Shown: positions 15,101-30,100 of the stretch, in pieces
How the letters are laid out: every line of letters begins with the position of its first letter
Numbering within the stretch: position 1 is the stretch's first letter
Origin: Centropus unirufus
Lineage: Eukaryota; Chordata; Aves; Cuculiformes; Centropidae
Length of the DNA: 64,000 nucleotides
Direction: 5' to 3'
Assembly: GCA_013397695.1 (NCBI GenBank)
Contig: VYZI01000018.1
Coordinates: forward strand, 1,418,029 to 1,482,028
Translations under genes and position numbers: made by a program
The notes under the pieces: model-generated
Told to the model about the DNA's origin: nothing
The model's database searches: none
The model's input: the letters and a program-made list of their open reading frames with translations, nothing else

Positions 15101-18100
15101 CAGAGCCTGAAGTTAAATGGGAGAAAGCAGAAGGAAAAATCAATGAGGGAGCTCAGATTGAAGTCACCAGTTCCTATACAATGCTGGTCATTGACAATGT
15201 GAATCGATTTGATAGTGGTAGATACAATCTTACTTTAGAGAACAACAGTGGCAAAAAATCAGCCTTTGTTAATGTCAGAGTGCTTGATACACCTAGCGCT
15301 CCTATAAACCTGACAATCAGGGAAGTGAAGAAAGATTTTGTTACATTAGCCTGGGAACCGCCACTTATTGATGGTGGGGCTAAAATTACCAACTATGTAG
15401 TTGAAAAGCGAGAATCCACAAGAAAGGCATATGCCACAATTACAAACAACTGCACCAAGAATTCCTTCAAAATTACTCAGCTACAAGAAGGATGTAGTTA
15501 TTACTTCCGTGTTCTAGCTGTAAATGAATATGGGGCTGGCTTGCCAGCAGAAACACCTGACCCAATTAAGGTTTCTGAACCACCTTCTCCACCAGCGAAG
15601 GTCATTCTTGTTGATGTGACTCGCAACTCTGCTTCAATTAAATGGGAAAAGCCAGAGAGTGATGGCGGCAGTAAAATTACTGGTTATGTGGTAGAAATGC
15701 AAACTAAAGGAAGTACAAAGTGGAGTGCGTGTACACAGGTGAAAACACTAGAAGCAACAATAACAGGCTTAAGTATGGGAGAAGAGTACAGTTTCAGAGT
15801 GATTGCTGTTAATGAAAAAGGAAAAAGTGATCCAAGAGAACTTGGTGTCCCGGTCATTGCAAAAGATATTGAAATCCAGCCATCTGTTGAGCTCCTTTTC
15901 AACACATTCACTGTGAAAGCTGGAGATGATCTCAAGATTGATGTGCCATTCAGAGGGCGACCTCTTCCAACCATTAGCTGGAAGAAGGATGGGAATCCCT
16001 TAAAAGAGACAACCAGAGTAAATGTTCAGACATCAAAGACTTCAACATCATTGTCCATCAAGGAAGCTTCAAATGAAGACTTGGGACATTATGAATTACA
16101 TCTTTCAAATACTGCTGGATCAATAACAGCTCCTCTAACTGTAATTGTCCTTGACAGACCTGGACCACCAACTGATGTGCATATTGATGAAGTTAGTGCT
16201 GATAGTGTAACTCTGTCTTGGAAACCTCCAGCATATGATGGTGGGTGTCATATTAGCAATTACATTGTGGAGAAGCGAGAAACTACCACAACATCATGGG
16301 ATGTAGTATCTGCATCAGTTGCAAGAACATCAATTAAAGTATCACGACTCACCACTGGCTCTGAATATCAGTTCCGTATTTGTGCAGAAAACCGCTATGG
16401 CAAAAGTACTTACATTAATTCTCCTTCTGTTGTGGCAGAGTATCCATTTAAGCCTCCAGGACCACCTGGAACTCCACGTGTGGCACATGCAACTAAAGCT
16501 TTCATGATTGTAACTTGGCAGGTACCAGTTAATGATGGAGGCAGCAGAGTACTAGGATATCACTTGGAGTGTAAAGAAAGAAGCAGCATTCTTTGGACAA
16601 AAGTAAACAAAAGCCTTATTTCTGATACACAAATGAAAGTTACAGGTCTTGAAGAAGGACTGCTGTATGAATATCGTGTGTATGCTGAAAACATTGCTGG
16701 AATAGGCAAATGCAGTAAATCATGTGAACCAGTTGCTGCAAGAGATCCATGTGATCCTCCTGGTCAGCCAGAAGTTACTAATATTACGAGAACTTGTGTC
16801 TCACTAAAATGGACCAAACCAGAATATGATGGTGGAGCTAAAGTAACGGGATATATTATTGAACGCAGAGAGATACCAGATGGTCGTTGGCTAAAGTGCA
16901 ATTTTACTAACGTGCAAGAAACATACTTTGATGTAGGTGGACTTACAGAAGACCAGCGATATGAATTCCATGTGATTGCAAAAAATGCTGCTGGACTCTT
17001 CAGTCAGCCATCTGAATCAACTGGACCTGTGACTGTAAAAGATGACATAGAGGCTCCAAGAATTATGATTGATGCCAAATTCAGGGATGTTGTAGTTGTG
17101 AAAGCTGGAGAAGTGTTTAAAGTCAATGCTGATATTGCAGGACGGCCAATACCAGTGATTTCATGGACAAAGGATGGCAAGGAGCTTGAAGGAAAAGCTA
17201 GAGTTGAAATAGCCTCAACAGATCACGCTACTGCAATAACCATCAAGGACTGTATCCGAGGTGATTCAGGACAGTATGTACTAACATTACAAAATGTTGC
17301 AGGAACAAAATCCTTGGCAATTAATTGCAAAGTACTTGATAGACCTGGACCTCCTGCCGGCCCATTAGAAATAAATGGCCTTACTGCTGAGAAGTGTCAT
17401 TTGTCATGGGGACCCCCTCAAGAAAATGGTGGTGCAGATATGGATTATTATATTGTAGAAAAACGGGAGACCAGCAGAATTGCATGGACACTTTGTGAAG
17501 GAGAGCTTAGAACAACATCCTGTAAAGTGACTAAACTACTGAAGGGTAATGAGTATATATTCAGAGTGATGGGAGTTAACAAATATGGCACAGGTGAGCC
17601 TCTAGAAAGTGTTGCTGTCAAGGCCCTCGATCCATTTACGGTTCCAACTCCACCTACATCTTTAGAGATCACCAGTGTGAGCAAAGATTCCATAACTCTG
17701 TGCTGGGCAAGACCCGAGTCTGATGGAGGCAGTGAAATATCTGGCTATGTAATTGAAAGGCGAGAGAAAACTAGCCTGAGATGGATTCGTGTAAACAAAA
17801 AGCCAGTTTATGATTTAAGAGTGAAATCATCTGGACTCCGGGAAGGATGTGAATATGAATTCCGGGTTTATGCAGAAAATGCTGCCGGCCTCAGTCTTCC
17901 AAGTGAAACCACACCATTGATTCGTGCAGAAGATCCAATCTTCTTGCCATCTCCACCATCTAAACCGAAGATTATGGATTCTACAAAGTCAAATATCACA
18001 ATTGGGTGGACAAAACCACTGTTTGATGGAGGTGCCCCAGTAACAGGTTACACAGTTGAGTACAAGAAAACTAGCGAAACTGACTGGACAACTGCTACTC

Positions 18101-21100
18101 AGAACTTAAGAGGAACAGAATACACCATAACTGGATTAGAATCAGGCTCTGAGTATGTCTTTAGAGTGAAATCCATAAACAAAGTTGGTGTCAGTGAACC
18201 AAGTGATGTCTCAGAACCTCAGGTGGCAAAAGAAAGAGAGGAAGAACCTTCCTTTGATATTGACAGTGAAATGCGGAAGACTTTAATTGTAAAGGCTGGT
18301 GGATCATTCACAATGACTGTTCCATTCAGAGGCAAACCAGTCCCAAATGTAATGTGGAACAAACCAGACACTGATCTCCGTACACGAGCAAGTATTGATA
18401 CTTCTGATAATTGCACCTCCCTTACAATTGAAAAAGCAACAAGAAATGATTCTGGAAAATACACATTAACATTGCAAAACATTCTGAACACTGCTACCTT
18501 AACTTTAATTGTCAAAGTTCTTGACACTCCTGGCCCACCATCTAATATTGCAGCAAAAGACATAACTAAAGAATCTGCTGTGTTATCTTGGGATGTTCCT
18601 GAAAATGATGGCGGAGCACCCGTAAAGAACTATGTTATTGAAAAACGAGAAGCTAGCAAAAAAGCCTGGGTCACTGTGACAAACAATTGTCACCGCCTGT
18701 CCTACAAAGTGACTGGCTTGCAAGAAGGAGCCATTTACTACTTCCGGGTTTCTGGAGAAAATGAATATGGTGTTGGAGTACCTTCAGAGACGAAGGAGGG
18801 AACAAAAATAACAGGTGTGTTTTAATAAGAAAAATATTTGTTAATATCTAAAGCAATACTTTTTTTTACAATGTTTGTTTCAAAATAGTACAAAAAGTCT
18901 TAAATCTGTTTATAGTAAAAAAGTTACTTTTGTAGTAGGTGTATCTGTGGTTTAACAAATTAAAGAGCTAATTAATAGCTCAACATTTAAATTTTGCGTG
19001 CATTTTACTTAAAATGTTTCTAGTGTATACAAACTCATTTTAAAAACAAATTTTCTCAAATTTTCTCTCCAGATGGCATTCCTGTGTAATTGCTAAGATA
19101 AACAGTAAATATTCGTTATATTACTTAATCTGTTGCACTTTTTTTTTTTCTCAGAAAAACCTAGTCCTCCAGAAAAGCTTGGAGTAACAAATGTCACAAA
19201 GGACAGTGTTTCTCTTTCATGGCTAAAACCAGAACATGATGGTGGAAGCAGAATTGTGAGCTACCTTGTTGAAGCTCTTGAGAAAGGACAGCAAAAATGG
19301 GTTAAGTGTGCCGTTGTAAAGACAACTCATCATGTTGTCCATGGTCTTAAGGAGAATGTTGACTACTTCTTCAGGGTGTCTGCAGAAAATCAAGCTGGTT
19401 TAAGTGATCCTAAGGAACTGCTGCTCCCTGTTACAGTTAAAGAACAATTAGGTACGTTTCCTGATATAAGACAAAAGTTGATGCACATTAAACTGGATTC
19501 ACATTTTAAAAGAGAAAATTTTTTTTAACTGTTTGAAAATATTTTCTTTTTCAGAATCTCCCGAGATTGACATGAAGGGCTTCCCTCATAACACTGTATA
19601 TATTCGAGCAGGTTCAAACCTGAAAGTTGAAATTCCAGTTTCTGGAAAACCAGTGCCAAAGGTGACATTGTCCAGAGATGGTGTTCCACTGAAACCTACC
19701 ATGAGATTTAACACAGAAACCACTGCAGAAAGCCTCATCATTAACCTTAAAGAAAGTGTGGCTGCTGATGCTGGCAGATATGACATTACTGCTGCCAACT
19801 CAAGTGGCACCACAAAATCATTTGTTAATATTGTTGTGCTGGATAGACCAGGTCCTCCTGTTGGTCCTGTTGTTCTTAGCGATATCACTGAAGAGAGTGT
19901 TACGCTCAGATGGCAGCCACCCGCTTACGATGGTGGAAGTCAGGTTACCAACTATATTGTACTGAAAAGAGAAACCAGTACTGCTGCTTGGTCTGAAGTG
20001 TCTGCAACTGTTGCTAGAACTGTTATCAAAGTTATGAAGCTCACAACGGGAGAAGAATACCAATTCCGTATCAAAGCTGAGAACCGCTTTGGCATCAGTG
20101 ATCACTTAGACTCACAATGTGTGGTTGTCAAGCTTCCTTACAGTGAGTAATATTCTTCTCGCGCTATAAGTCAATGTTTTGATGCTCTGATGTTGAAAAT
20201 ATAATGGTCTTAACAATTAATGAATTCTTTTGATATCATCAGCTACCCCTGGCCCTCCTTCTACACCGTGGGTCACAAATGTCACCCGAGAGAGTATTAC
20301 TGTTGGATGGCATGAACCAGTCACTAATGGTGGCAGTGCAGTCATTGGATACCACCTGGAAATGAAAGACAGGAATAGCATATTATGGCAGAAAGCTAAC
20401 AAGACCCTCATTCGCACAACTCACTTCAAAGTCACCACCATCAGCGCTGGCCTTATCTATGAATTCAGAGTTTACGCAGAAAATGCAGCTGGCACTGGAA
20501 AAGCAAGTCATCCTTCAGATCCAGTTCTTGCAATTGATGCTTGTGGTATGTATTCCCTAGAAAATAAAGCAGCCCAGCATTCAAGCAGTGGATTTGGGAT
20601 TTTTTTATTTTAACTTATGATAATCTGTCCTGTAAAGCAAGGCAATATCCAAAATAGCTATTATTAATTAACAATACTCTTATGTTTCCTACTGCAGAAC
20701 CACCAAGAAAAGTTCGTGTCTCAGATATTTCCAAGACTGCTATCACTCTGTCATGGCAGAAGCCAGCATTTGATGGTGGCAGCAAGATCACTGGATATAT
20801 TGTAGAAAAACGCGATCTTCCAGATGGCAGATGGACAAAAGCTAGTTTTACCAATGTCATTGAGACTCAGTTCACAGTATCTGGTCTGACACAGAATTCC
20901 CAGTATGAATTCCGAGTCTTCGCTAAGAATGCCATTGGTTCCATTAGTAATCCCTCAGATGTTGTGGGTCCTATCACATGTGTTGAAACATATGGTAAGT
21001 GTTTTGCAATGACATAGGATATCATTTTGTGGTATTAGGAAGCTTAAAGGTGGCACTGTTTTTCAGAACCAGTCTTTTAAATATGAAAGGCTAGCTTATA

Positions 21101-24100
21101 GTGATTGATTCAATAAGCACGAAAGGCTGTGAGTTATTTGCGTGTGATTGTAATGGAAATATTTGGCTGTATCTGCCTTTTTAAATTGTTATGGCATCTA
21201 TATTCTTTGAGCAACAGAAGTCTTCTCATGCCCCAGGGCCAAAGTGATTATATTTTTATGTGATTACCTTTTCTTTACAGTATTAATTCTAAATCGTTCT
21301 AGGTTTATGATTTGAATTATATATGATATCATTACTTTGATATCTGTGAAATGCCTGTAACTATTAGTATTAATAAAGTACTATTAATTCGGGGTTTATT
21401 AAATACAAGTCTAAAATAAATATGTTTCTAACTTATTCCTATATTTTCTTAAGGTGCCCCTGAAATTGATGTACCACCAGAATATACAGAAGTGGTGAAA
21501 TATAAAGCAGGAACTTCAGTTAAGCTAAAACTAGGCATCTCAGGCAAGCCTATACCCACAATCGAATGGTTCAAAAATGGCAATGAGGTACAAACCAGTG
21601 CACTGGTGTCTATTGAAAACACAACAGAATTTGCTTCTATACTCATCAAAGATACAACTCGACTCAACAGTGGCACCTATGAATTGAAACTGAAGAATGC
21701 CATGGGTTCAGCATCAGCTCATGTTCGAATACAGATACTTGGTATGTCTTGAGAAATAGCTGTATTATAATATTAAGCAACAGTTCAGTAATATATACTT
21801 GAACACATTCTTTCTTCTGCCATCCACAGATAAGCCAGGACCCCCAAGTGGACCTATACAGTTTAAGACAGTCACTGCTGAAAAGATTACAATAACGTGG
21901 GACCCACCAGCAGATGATGGTGGTGCACCTGTAACACACTATGTTGTTGAAAAGCGGGAGACAAGTCGGGTTGTATGGTCTTTAATATCTGAAAAACTGG
22001 AGGGGTGTATCATAACTACAACAAAACTCATCAAAGGAAATGAATACGTGTTCCGTGTTCGTGCTGTGAACAAGTTTGGAGTTGGTGATGCACTGGAATC
22101 TGAACCTGTTATAGCCAAAAATTCATTTGGTAAGAAATATATAAAATAATGTGCACAATTGAATCATCATATGCGTTATTTTGTAAGTAGTACTGATCTA
22201 TTGATGTATATATTTTATTTTTTTTCACCCAGTTACACCTGGACCACCTAGTGTACCAGAAGTCACAATGATAACTAAGAATTCTATGACTGTTGTCTGG
22301 AATAGGCCCACAGTTGATGGAGGCAGTGAAATATCAGGATATTTCCTTGAGAAGCGTGACAAGAAGAGTCTGAGTTGGTTCAAGGTCACTAAAGAAACCA
22401 TTCGAGACACCAGACAGAAAGTAACAGGCCTGACCGAAAACAGCGAATATCATTTCCGAGTTTGTGCTGTCAACGCAGCTGGACAAGGCCCATTCTCTGA
22501 GGCTTCTGACTTCTACAAAGCCATGGATCCTGTTGGTAAGATACAATGTGCAGTATTTTTAATTAGTTAGAAATCAATGGACAATGAGCAATTAAGATGG
22601 GATTGCACCAATGTAACTGAGGGCAGATTTTATTCCTCTTTAGGATTAATTGTAAAATATGGCTTCTGATGTCTTTCTTTTTCCCCCATAAACTATCATC
22701 AATTACAGATAAGCCAGGCTCACCAACAAAGCTGAAGGTTGTGGATACAACCAAGACATCTGTCACTCTTGGTTGGATTAAACCGGCTTATGATGGAGGA
22801 AGTCCAATTACCAACTATGTGGTGGAGAAAAGGGAAGGTGAAGAGCAAGAATGGACAGTAGTCAGTACAAAGGGAGAAGTGAGAACAACTGAGTATGTTG
22901 TATCTCATCTTCAGCCAAGTGTTAATTATTATTTCCGCGTATCTGCTATAAATTGTGCAGGACAAGGAGAGCCTATTGAAATGACGGAACCTGTTCAAGC
23001 TAAAGATATTCTTGGTAATGTATTTTTCAGTTATTTTTAATTTTTCTGTGGTTTTTTTCCAAAGCATTACATATTTTACATTACAAGTATTCACTATTAG
23101 TTTTTTCTTATTTCCACAGTGGCACCAGAAATTGATCTAGATGTAGCTCTCCGGACCTCTATTGTTGCTAAAGCAGGTGAAGATGTGCAAATAATGATTC
23201 CATTCAAAGGAAGACCTCCTCCAACAGCCACATGGAGAAAGGGTGACAAAAATCTTGGGATTGATGAAAGATATATAATTCAGAACACAGAATCATCTAC
23301 ACTACTTACCATTCCTCAAGTTACCCGAAATGATTCAGGAAAATACGTTCTTACAATTGAAAATGGAGTTGGAGAAGAGAAATCATCATTTGTGAATGTG
23401 AAAGTACTTGACACACCATCTGCCTGCCAGAAGCTGCAGCTTAAGCATGTTTCTCGTGGCACAGTTACACTGGTATGGGAGCCACCTCTCATTAATGGTG
23501 GCTCTGAAATAACAAATTATGTTGTTGAAAAAAGAGATGCTACAAAGAGGGCCTGGTCAACTGTAACAACAAAGTGTTCTCATACGACCTTTAAGCTAAC
23601 TAACTTGTCAGAGAAGACTGCATTCTTCTTCCGTGTTCTTGCTGAAAATGAAATTGGACTGGGTGAACCTTGTGAGACAACTGAACCAGTGAAAGCTGCA
23701 GACGTACCTGGGCCTGTAAAAGACCTAGCCATGAAAGATTCTACAAAGACTTCTGTTAAATTGCATTGGAGCAAACCTGACTATGATGGTGGTAGCATTA
23801 TATCGGACTATGTTATTGAAAAGAAACTGCAGGAAGAAAAAGAATGGACATATGCAGGCACAAGCAAGAGCTGTGAATTTGAAGTTGAGAAACTTAAAGA
23901 GCTTTCTGTCATGGAATTCAGAGTCTTTGCTAAAAATGAAAAAGGCATGAGTGACAGTGTTACTGTTGGACCCATTACAGTGAAAGAATATACAATAGCA
24001 CCTGAGGCAGATCTTTCTGATATTCCTGGCGGCCAAATTGCAGTAAGAATTGGACATAACCTGCACATTGAAATGCCCTATAAAGGTAAACCCAAGCCAT

Positions 24101-27100
24101 CAATGAGCTGGCTCAAGGACAACCTTCCTCTTAAAGAAACTGAACACCTTCGTTTCAAGAAAACTGAAAACAAGATAAGCTTAAGCATCAAGAATGTGAA
24201 AAAGGAACATGGTGGCAAATATACTTTAATTCTTGACAATGTAGTCCACAGAAAAACATTCCCAATCACTGTCATCACTCTTGGCCCTCCATCTAAGCCA
24301 AAAGGACCTTTAAAACTAGATGAAATAAAAGCAGATAGCGTTGTTTTGTCATGGGAAGCTCCTGAAGACGATGGGGGAGGAGAAATTACTGGCTACAGTA
24401 TTGAGAAGAGAGAAACTTCACAAATGAACTGGAAGCTAGTGTGTTCAAGTGCTGCAAGAACAACCTTCAAAGTACCAAACCTTGTTAAAGACACTGAATA
24501 TCAGTTTAGAGTTCGTGCAGAAAACAGATATGGAGTGAGCCCACCTCTTGTCTCAGCAGATGTTGTGGCAAAGCACCAATTCAGACCACCAGGTGCCCCA
24601 GGCAAGCCTGTCGTATACAACATAACTGCTGATGGAATGACCATATCTTGGGATGCTCCCGTTTATGATGGTGGCTCAGAGATTATTGGATACCACGTTG
24701 AAAAGAAGGAAAGAAATAGTATTTTGTGGCAAAAAGTTAATGTTGCATTAATATCAAACAGAGAATACAGGATTACTGGACTGCTTGAGGGCCTGGATTA
24801 CCAATTCCAAGTATACGCTGAAAACACTGCAGGTCTAAGCCGAGCTAGTGAGCCAAGCAAATTTACTTTGGCGGTCTCCCCAGTTGGTGAGTGAATGATC
24901 AATGCCTCATCCAAGAAAACTTTAGTCTTCTAGGCTATGATAAGCAGTAATAAAAATAAATTTTAATTATTTTCCTTTCAGACCCACCTGGTACTCCAGA
25001 TTACATTGATGTCACCAGGGAAACAGTCACTCTTAAATGGACACCCCCACTACGTGATGGAGGCAGCAAGATCGTGGCCTACAGCGTTGAGAAACGTCAA
25101 GGAAGTGAAGACCGTTGGCTCAGATGTAACTTCACTGATGTCAGTGAATGTCAATATACAGTTACAGGACTCAGTTCAGGTGATCGATATGAATTCAGAG
25201 TGCTTGCAAGAAATGCTGTTGGTACGATCAGCCCACCTTCACAGTCTTCAGGCTATATCATGACCAGAGATGAAAACAGTAAGAGCTATTTCTTAACATT
25301 TTTTTATTTGGGTCCTGAAGCCAACTAGAACTTCTGGCTGTACCAGTTAGAAATGGGAGGGCAAGACAGGGAAAGATGTGACTGAAGTCCTTCCAGTCAG
25401 CTTAGAACATTTCTCTTTGGATGCCAAGGTGGGAAGTTCTAAATGAAAGATGCAAATGTGGCAGACAATACATAATCAGTTGCTGACTCTGTATCTGTGT
25501 TGAGTAAGCAGCAGCAGCAAAGTTGGAAAGAAATCATAAACTGTAATACTCTCATGCACTGAATAATCCAGAAATGAAAATGAGCCTCATGTAGTTTGGC
25601 ATCCTGTGATAGCATATATTAATGGTGATTTTCACCTATTGTTAATATGATGCACTGTGTGTCTACAGGAAAAATAAGTTTATGGGTCAAGTAATAACTG
25701 CTTTTTAGAGAATAATTCAGAAAGATAATTTGGAGAATTTTAAGAGAAATTAAGAGAATTCTTTAGAAATAATTCTCTATAAAACAAACTTATACAACCT
25801 TAAAAAGAGTATCAGAAAAAATGTTTAGCTATATGGAAACTGAGCTATTTTCTCCTTTTATAGTTCCTCCAACAATTGAATTTGGCGCAGAGCACTTTGA
25901 AGGCCTTACTGTTAAAGCTGGAGAGAGCATTAGACTTAAAGCTCTAATTAAAGGACGCCCGGTACCTAAAGTGACATGGTTTAAGGATGGTAAGGAGATC
26001 GAGCAAACAATGAACATAGAAATAACTACAGCTATTGGGTATAGTACAATCTTCATTAGAGATGCTACCCGGGATCATCGTGGAGTGTACACAGTAGAAG
26101 CCAAAAACGCATCAGGCAGCAAACGAGAAGATATTACCTTCAGAGTACAAGGTACTGCACCAAACATTTTCAGCGTGCTCTTTCAAAATTGTATTTTATT
26201 CTAACTGCCAGCAAATTATAATTCTGAATCTTTAAAATTTCAGACACACCAGGAAAAGTTGGTGGACCAATTCGATTCACAAACATTACTGGAGAGAAAG
26301 TCACATTATGGTGGGAACCTCCAGCTAATGATGGTTGTGCTTCTATTTCCCACTACATAATTGAAAAACGTGAAACCAGCAGGATCGCTTGGGCGTTAGT
26401 TGAAGATAAATGTGAAGCTTGCAGTTACACTGCGCTTAAATTAATTAAAGGAAATGAGTACCAGTTCCGTGTCTCTGCAGTAAACAAATTTGGAGTTGGA
26501 AGACCATTGGAGTCTGATCCAGTTACCGCACAAATACCTTACAGTAAGTATCGACCCCATTATGCAGCAATGACTGTGGATTAATCATCTATTTTTCTAA
26601 TGAAATTTTTCCTTTTTCAGCTCTCCCTGATGCACCAGGAACTCCAGAGCCTACCAATGTAACAGGAGACAGTATCACACTCACGTGGGCAAGACCAAAA
26701 TCAGATGGCGGAAGTGAGATAAATGAATATATTCTGGAAAGGAGAGAGAAGAAGAGCATGCGCTGGGTTAAAGTATCCAGTAAGAGGCCCATTACTGAGA
26801 ACAGATACAGAGTAACTGGACTTATTGAAGGCAATGAGTATGAATTCCATGTCATGGCTGAAAACGCTGCAGGAGTTGGACCTCCAAGTGACGTTTCAAG
26901 GCTGATTAAATGTAGAGAACCAGTCAGCCCACCAAGTGCTCCTAATGTTGTAAAGGTGACAGACACATCGAAGACTAGTGTAAGCTTAGAGTGGACGAAG
27001 CCAGTTTTTGATGGTGGCATGGAAATAATTGGGTACATCATTGAGATGTGCAAAGCTGATCTTGACGCATGGCAGAAGGTCAATGCAGAGACTGTTCTTG

Positions 27101-30100
27101 CTACTAAATACACCGTTGTTGATCTGGAGGCAGGAGAACACTATAAATTCAGAGTTAGTGCTGTCAATGCTGCTGGCAAAGGAGAAAGTTGTGAAGTTCC
27201 TGCTTCAGTCCAAACTGTGGACAGGCTTTCTGCACCTGAAATAGATATTGATGCAAACTTCAAGCAGACTCATATTGTAAGAGCAGGTGCAAGCATTCGT
27301 CTATTTATTGCCTTCTCTGGAAGACCTGTTCCTACTGCTGTGTGGTCCAAAGCAGATTCTAATCTTAGCTTGCGTGCTGACATTCAAACAACTGATTCAT
27401 TCAGTACCTTGACTGTGGAGGAATGCAATAGAAATGACGCTGGCAAGTACGTCTTTACTGTGGAAAACAACAGTGGCAGTAAGTCTATTGCGTTTACTGT
27501 CAAGGTTTTAGACACACCTGGTCCACCAGGTCCTATTACATTTAAAGATGTGACTCGAGGCTCCATTACTTTAATGTGGGATGCTCCTGTTTTGGATGGA
27601 GGTTCACGTATCCATCACTACATTGTGGAAAAACGTGAAGCAAGCCGTCGTAGCTGGCAAGTGGTGAGTTCAAAATGCACTCGACAAATCTTTAAGGTCA
27701 CTGATCTGGCAGAAGGTGTGCCGTATTACTACCGTGTGTCAGCAGAAAATGAATATGGTGTAGGTGAACCCTGTGAACTGACAGAACCAGTTGTAGCCAC
27801 CGAAGAACCTGCTCCACCTAAGAGGCTAGATATTGTTGATACAACCAAATCTTCTGTAGTTTTAGCTTGGCTTAAACCTGATCATGATGGTGGTAGTCGT
27901 GTTACTGGATACCTTCTCGAAATGAAACAAAAAGGATCCAACACCTGGATTGAAGCTGGACAAACCAAACAACTTACTTTCACTGTTGAAGGCCTTGTGG
28001 AGAACACTGAATACGAGTTCCGGGTCAAGGCAAAGAATGATGCTGGTTACAGTGAGCCAAGAGAAGCTTTCTCTTCTGTTATTATTAAGGAGCCACAGAT
28101 TGAACCAACAGCAGATCTCAGTGAAATAAGCAGACAGCTCATAACATGCAAGGCTGGAAGTACCTTTACTATTGATATACCAATCAGTGGGCGCCCAGCT
28201 CCAAAAGTGACCTGGAAACTTGAGGAGATGAGGCTGAAGGAAACTGAGAGAGTGAGCATCAAGACAACAAAAGACAGAACCACACTGACTGTAAAAGACA
28301 GTATGAGAGGTGACTCTGGTAAATACTACCTCACACTTGAAAACACTGCTGGTGTGAAAACATTTACAGTCACAGTGGTAGTCATAGGAAGGCCAGGTCC
28401 TGTCACTGGCCCAATTGAAATATCATCTGTCTCTGCTGAATCCTGTGTGTTGACCTGGAAAGAACCTGAAGATGATGGTGGCAGTGAAATTACTAACTAC
28501 ATCGTAGAGAAACGTGAATCTGGCACAACAGCATGGCAGTTGGTAAATTCCAGTGTGAAACGTACACAGATCAAAGTCACTCATCTCACAAAATACCAGG
28601 AGTATAGCTTCCGAGTAAGCTCAGAAAACAGATTTGGTGTCAGCAAACCCCTTGAATCAAAACCAATAGTTGCTGAGCATCCATTTGGTAAGTAAAACAC
28701 TTCAGAATTTGTTCTTTTCTTCTGACATAGGTATTTGTAATAACTAACATTTTCCACCCCATCTTTTTCTCTGTTTAGTCCCACCAAGCCCACCTTCAAG
28801 GCCAGAAGTCTATTCTGTGTCTGCAACTGCCATGGCCATTCGGTGGGAGGAACCCTATCATGACGGAGGCAGCAAAGTCATTGGATATTGGGTTGAAAAG
28901 AAGGAGCGCAACACCATCCTTTGGGTGAAGGAAAACAAAGTGCCATGCTGTGAATGCAACTATAAAGTCACAGGATTGGTGGAAGGCCTAGAATATCAAT
29001 TCAGAACCTATGCTCTAAATGCTGCAGGTGTTAGCAAAGCTAGTGAAGCTTCCAGACCAGTAGTGGCTCAAAATCCAGTTGGTGAGCATTACTTTCAGAG
29101 TTATGTTATTATTTAAACTTAAATAGAATTGCATTTCTCATTTTTCTGTTTTATTCTCCTAGATCCACCAGGAAGACCAGAAGTAACAGATGTCACCAGA
29201 TCTACAGTGTCACTAAGCTGGTCAGCACCCCTTTATGATGGCGGAAGCAAAATTATTGGATATATTATAGAACGCAAACCATATAATGAGTCTGGTGACG
29301 GGCGGTGGCTGAAATGCAATTATACTATTGTTTCAGAAAACTTTTTTACTGTGACAGCTCTTAGTGAAGACGAAGCATATGAATTCCGTGTACTAGCAAA
29401 GAATGCTGCTGGTGTGATTAGCAAAGGATCTGAATCAACTGGTGCTGTCATTTGCAAAGATGAATACTGTAAGAAATATTCACTTGGAACAACTAAAAGA
29501 ATAATGTTCAATTTTTAGAACTGTCAAGTAATTATTTCAAAAACTCTTTTTCTTTATGACAGCACCACCAAAGGCTGAACTCGATGCCAGACTGCAGGGA
29601 GAAGTTGTGACCATAAGGGCTGGATCAGATCTTGTTCTTGATGCAGCCATTGGTGGGAAACCAGAACCAAAAGTCTTTTGGTCCAAAGGTGACCGGGAAC
29701 TGGATCTATGTGAAAAGATATCTCTGCAGTACACCAACAAACGAGCTATTGCAATTATCAAGTTCTGCGACAGAAGCGATAGTGGAAAATATACTCTAAC
29801 AGTTAAAAATGCCAGTGGAATGAAACAAATTTCTGTTCTTGTCAAAGTGCTTGGTATGTATCCTATGATTAATAGTCATATTTTGTATACTAAAAAACCC
29901 CACATTCTATAAAGTAAAGATGATTTTCCTTAGCTGCTAATAACAATACTCTTTTTCGTCTTTACCCAGATTCACCAGGTCCATGCGCAGGCAAGATCAC
30001 TGTTAGCAGAGTAACAGAAGAGAAATGTACCCTGGCATGGAACATGCCTCAGGAAGATGGAGGTGCACAAATCACGCACTACATCGTAGAACGGCGCGAA

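Noticed and set aside
557..18563. Many minus-strand open frames of 60-180 codons opposite the titin exons
   Set aside because: They are shadows of the repetitive FN3/Ig coding strand (recurring GGPG and SS/PPS patterns that mirror PGPP and DGGS), lack splice logic and match no family.
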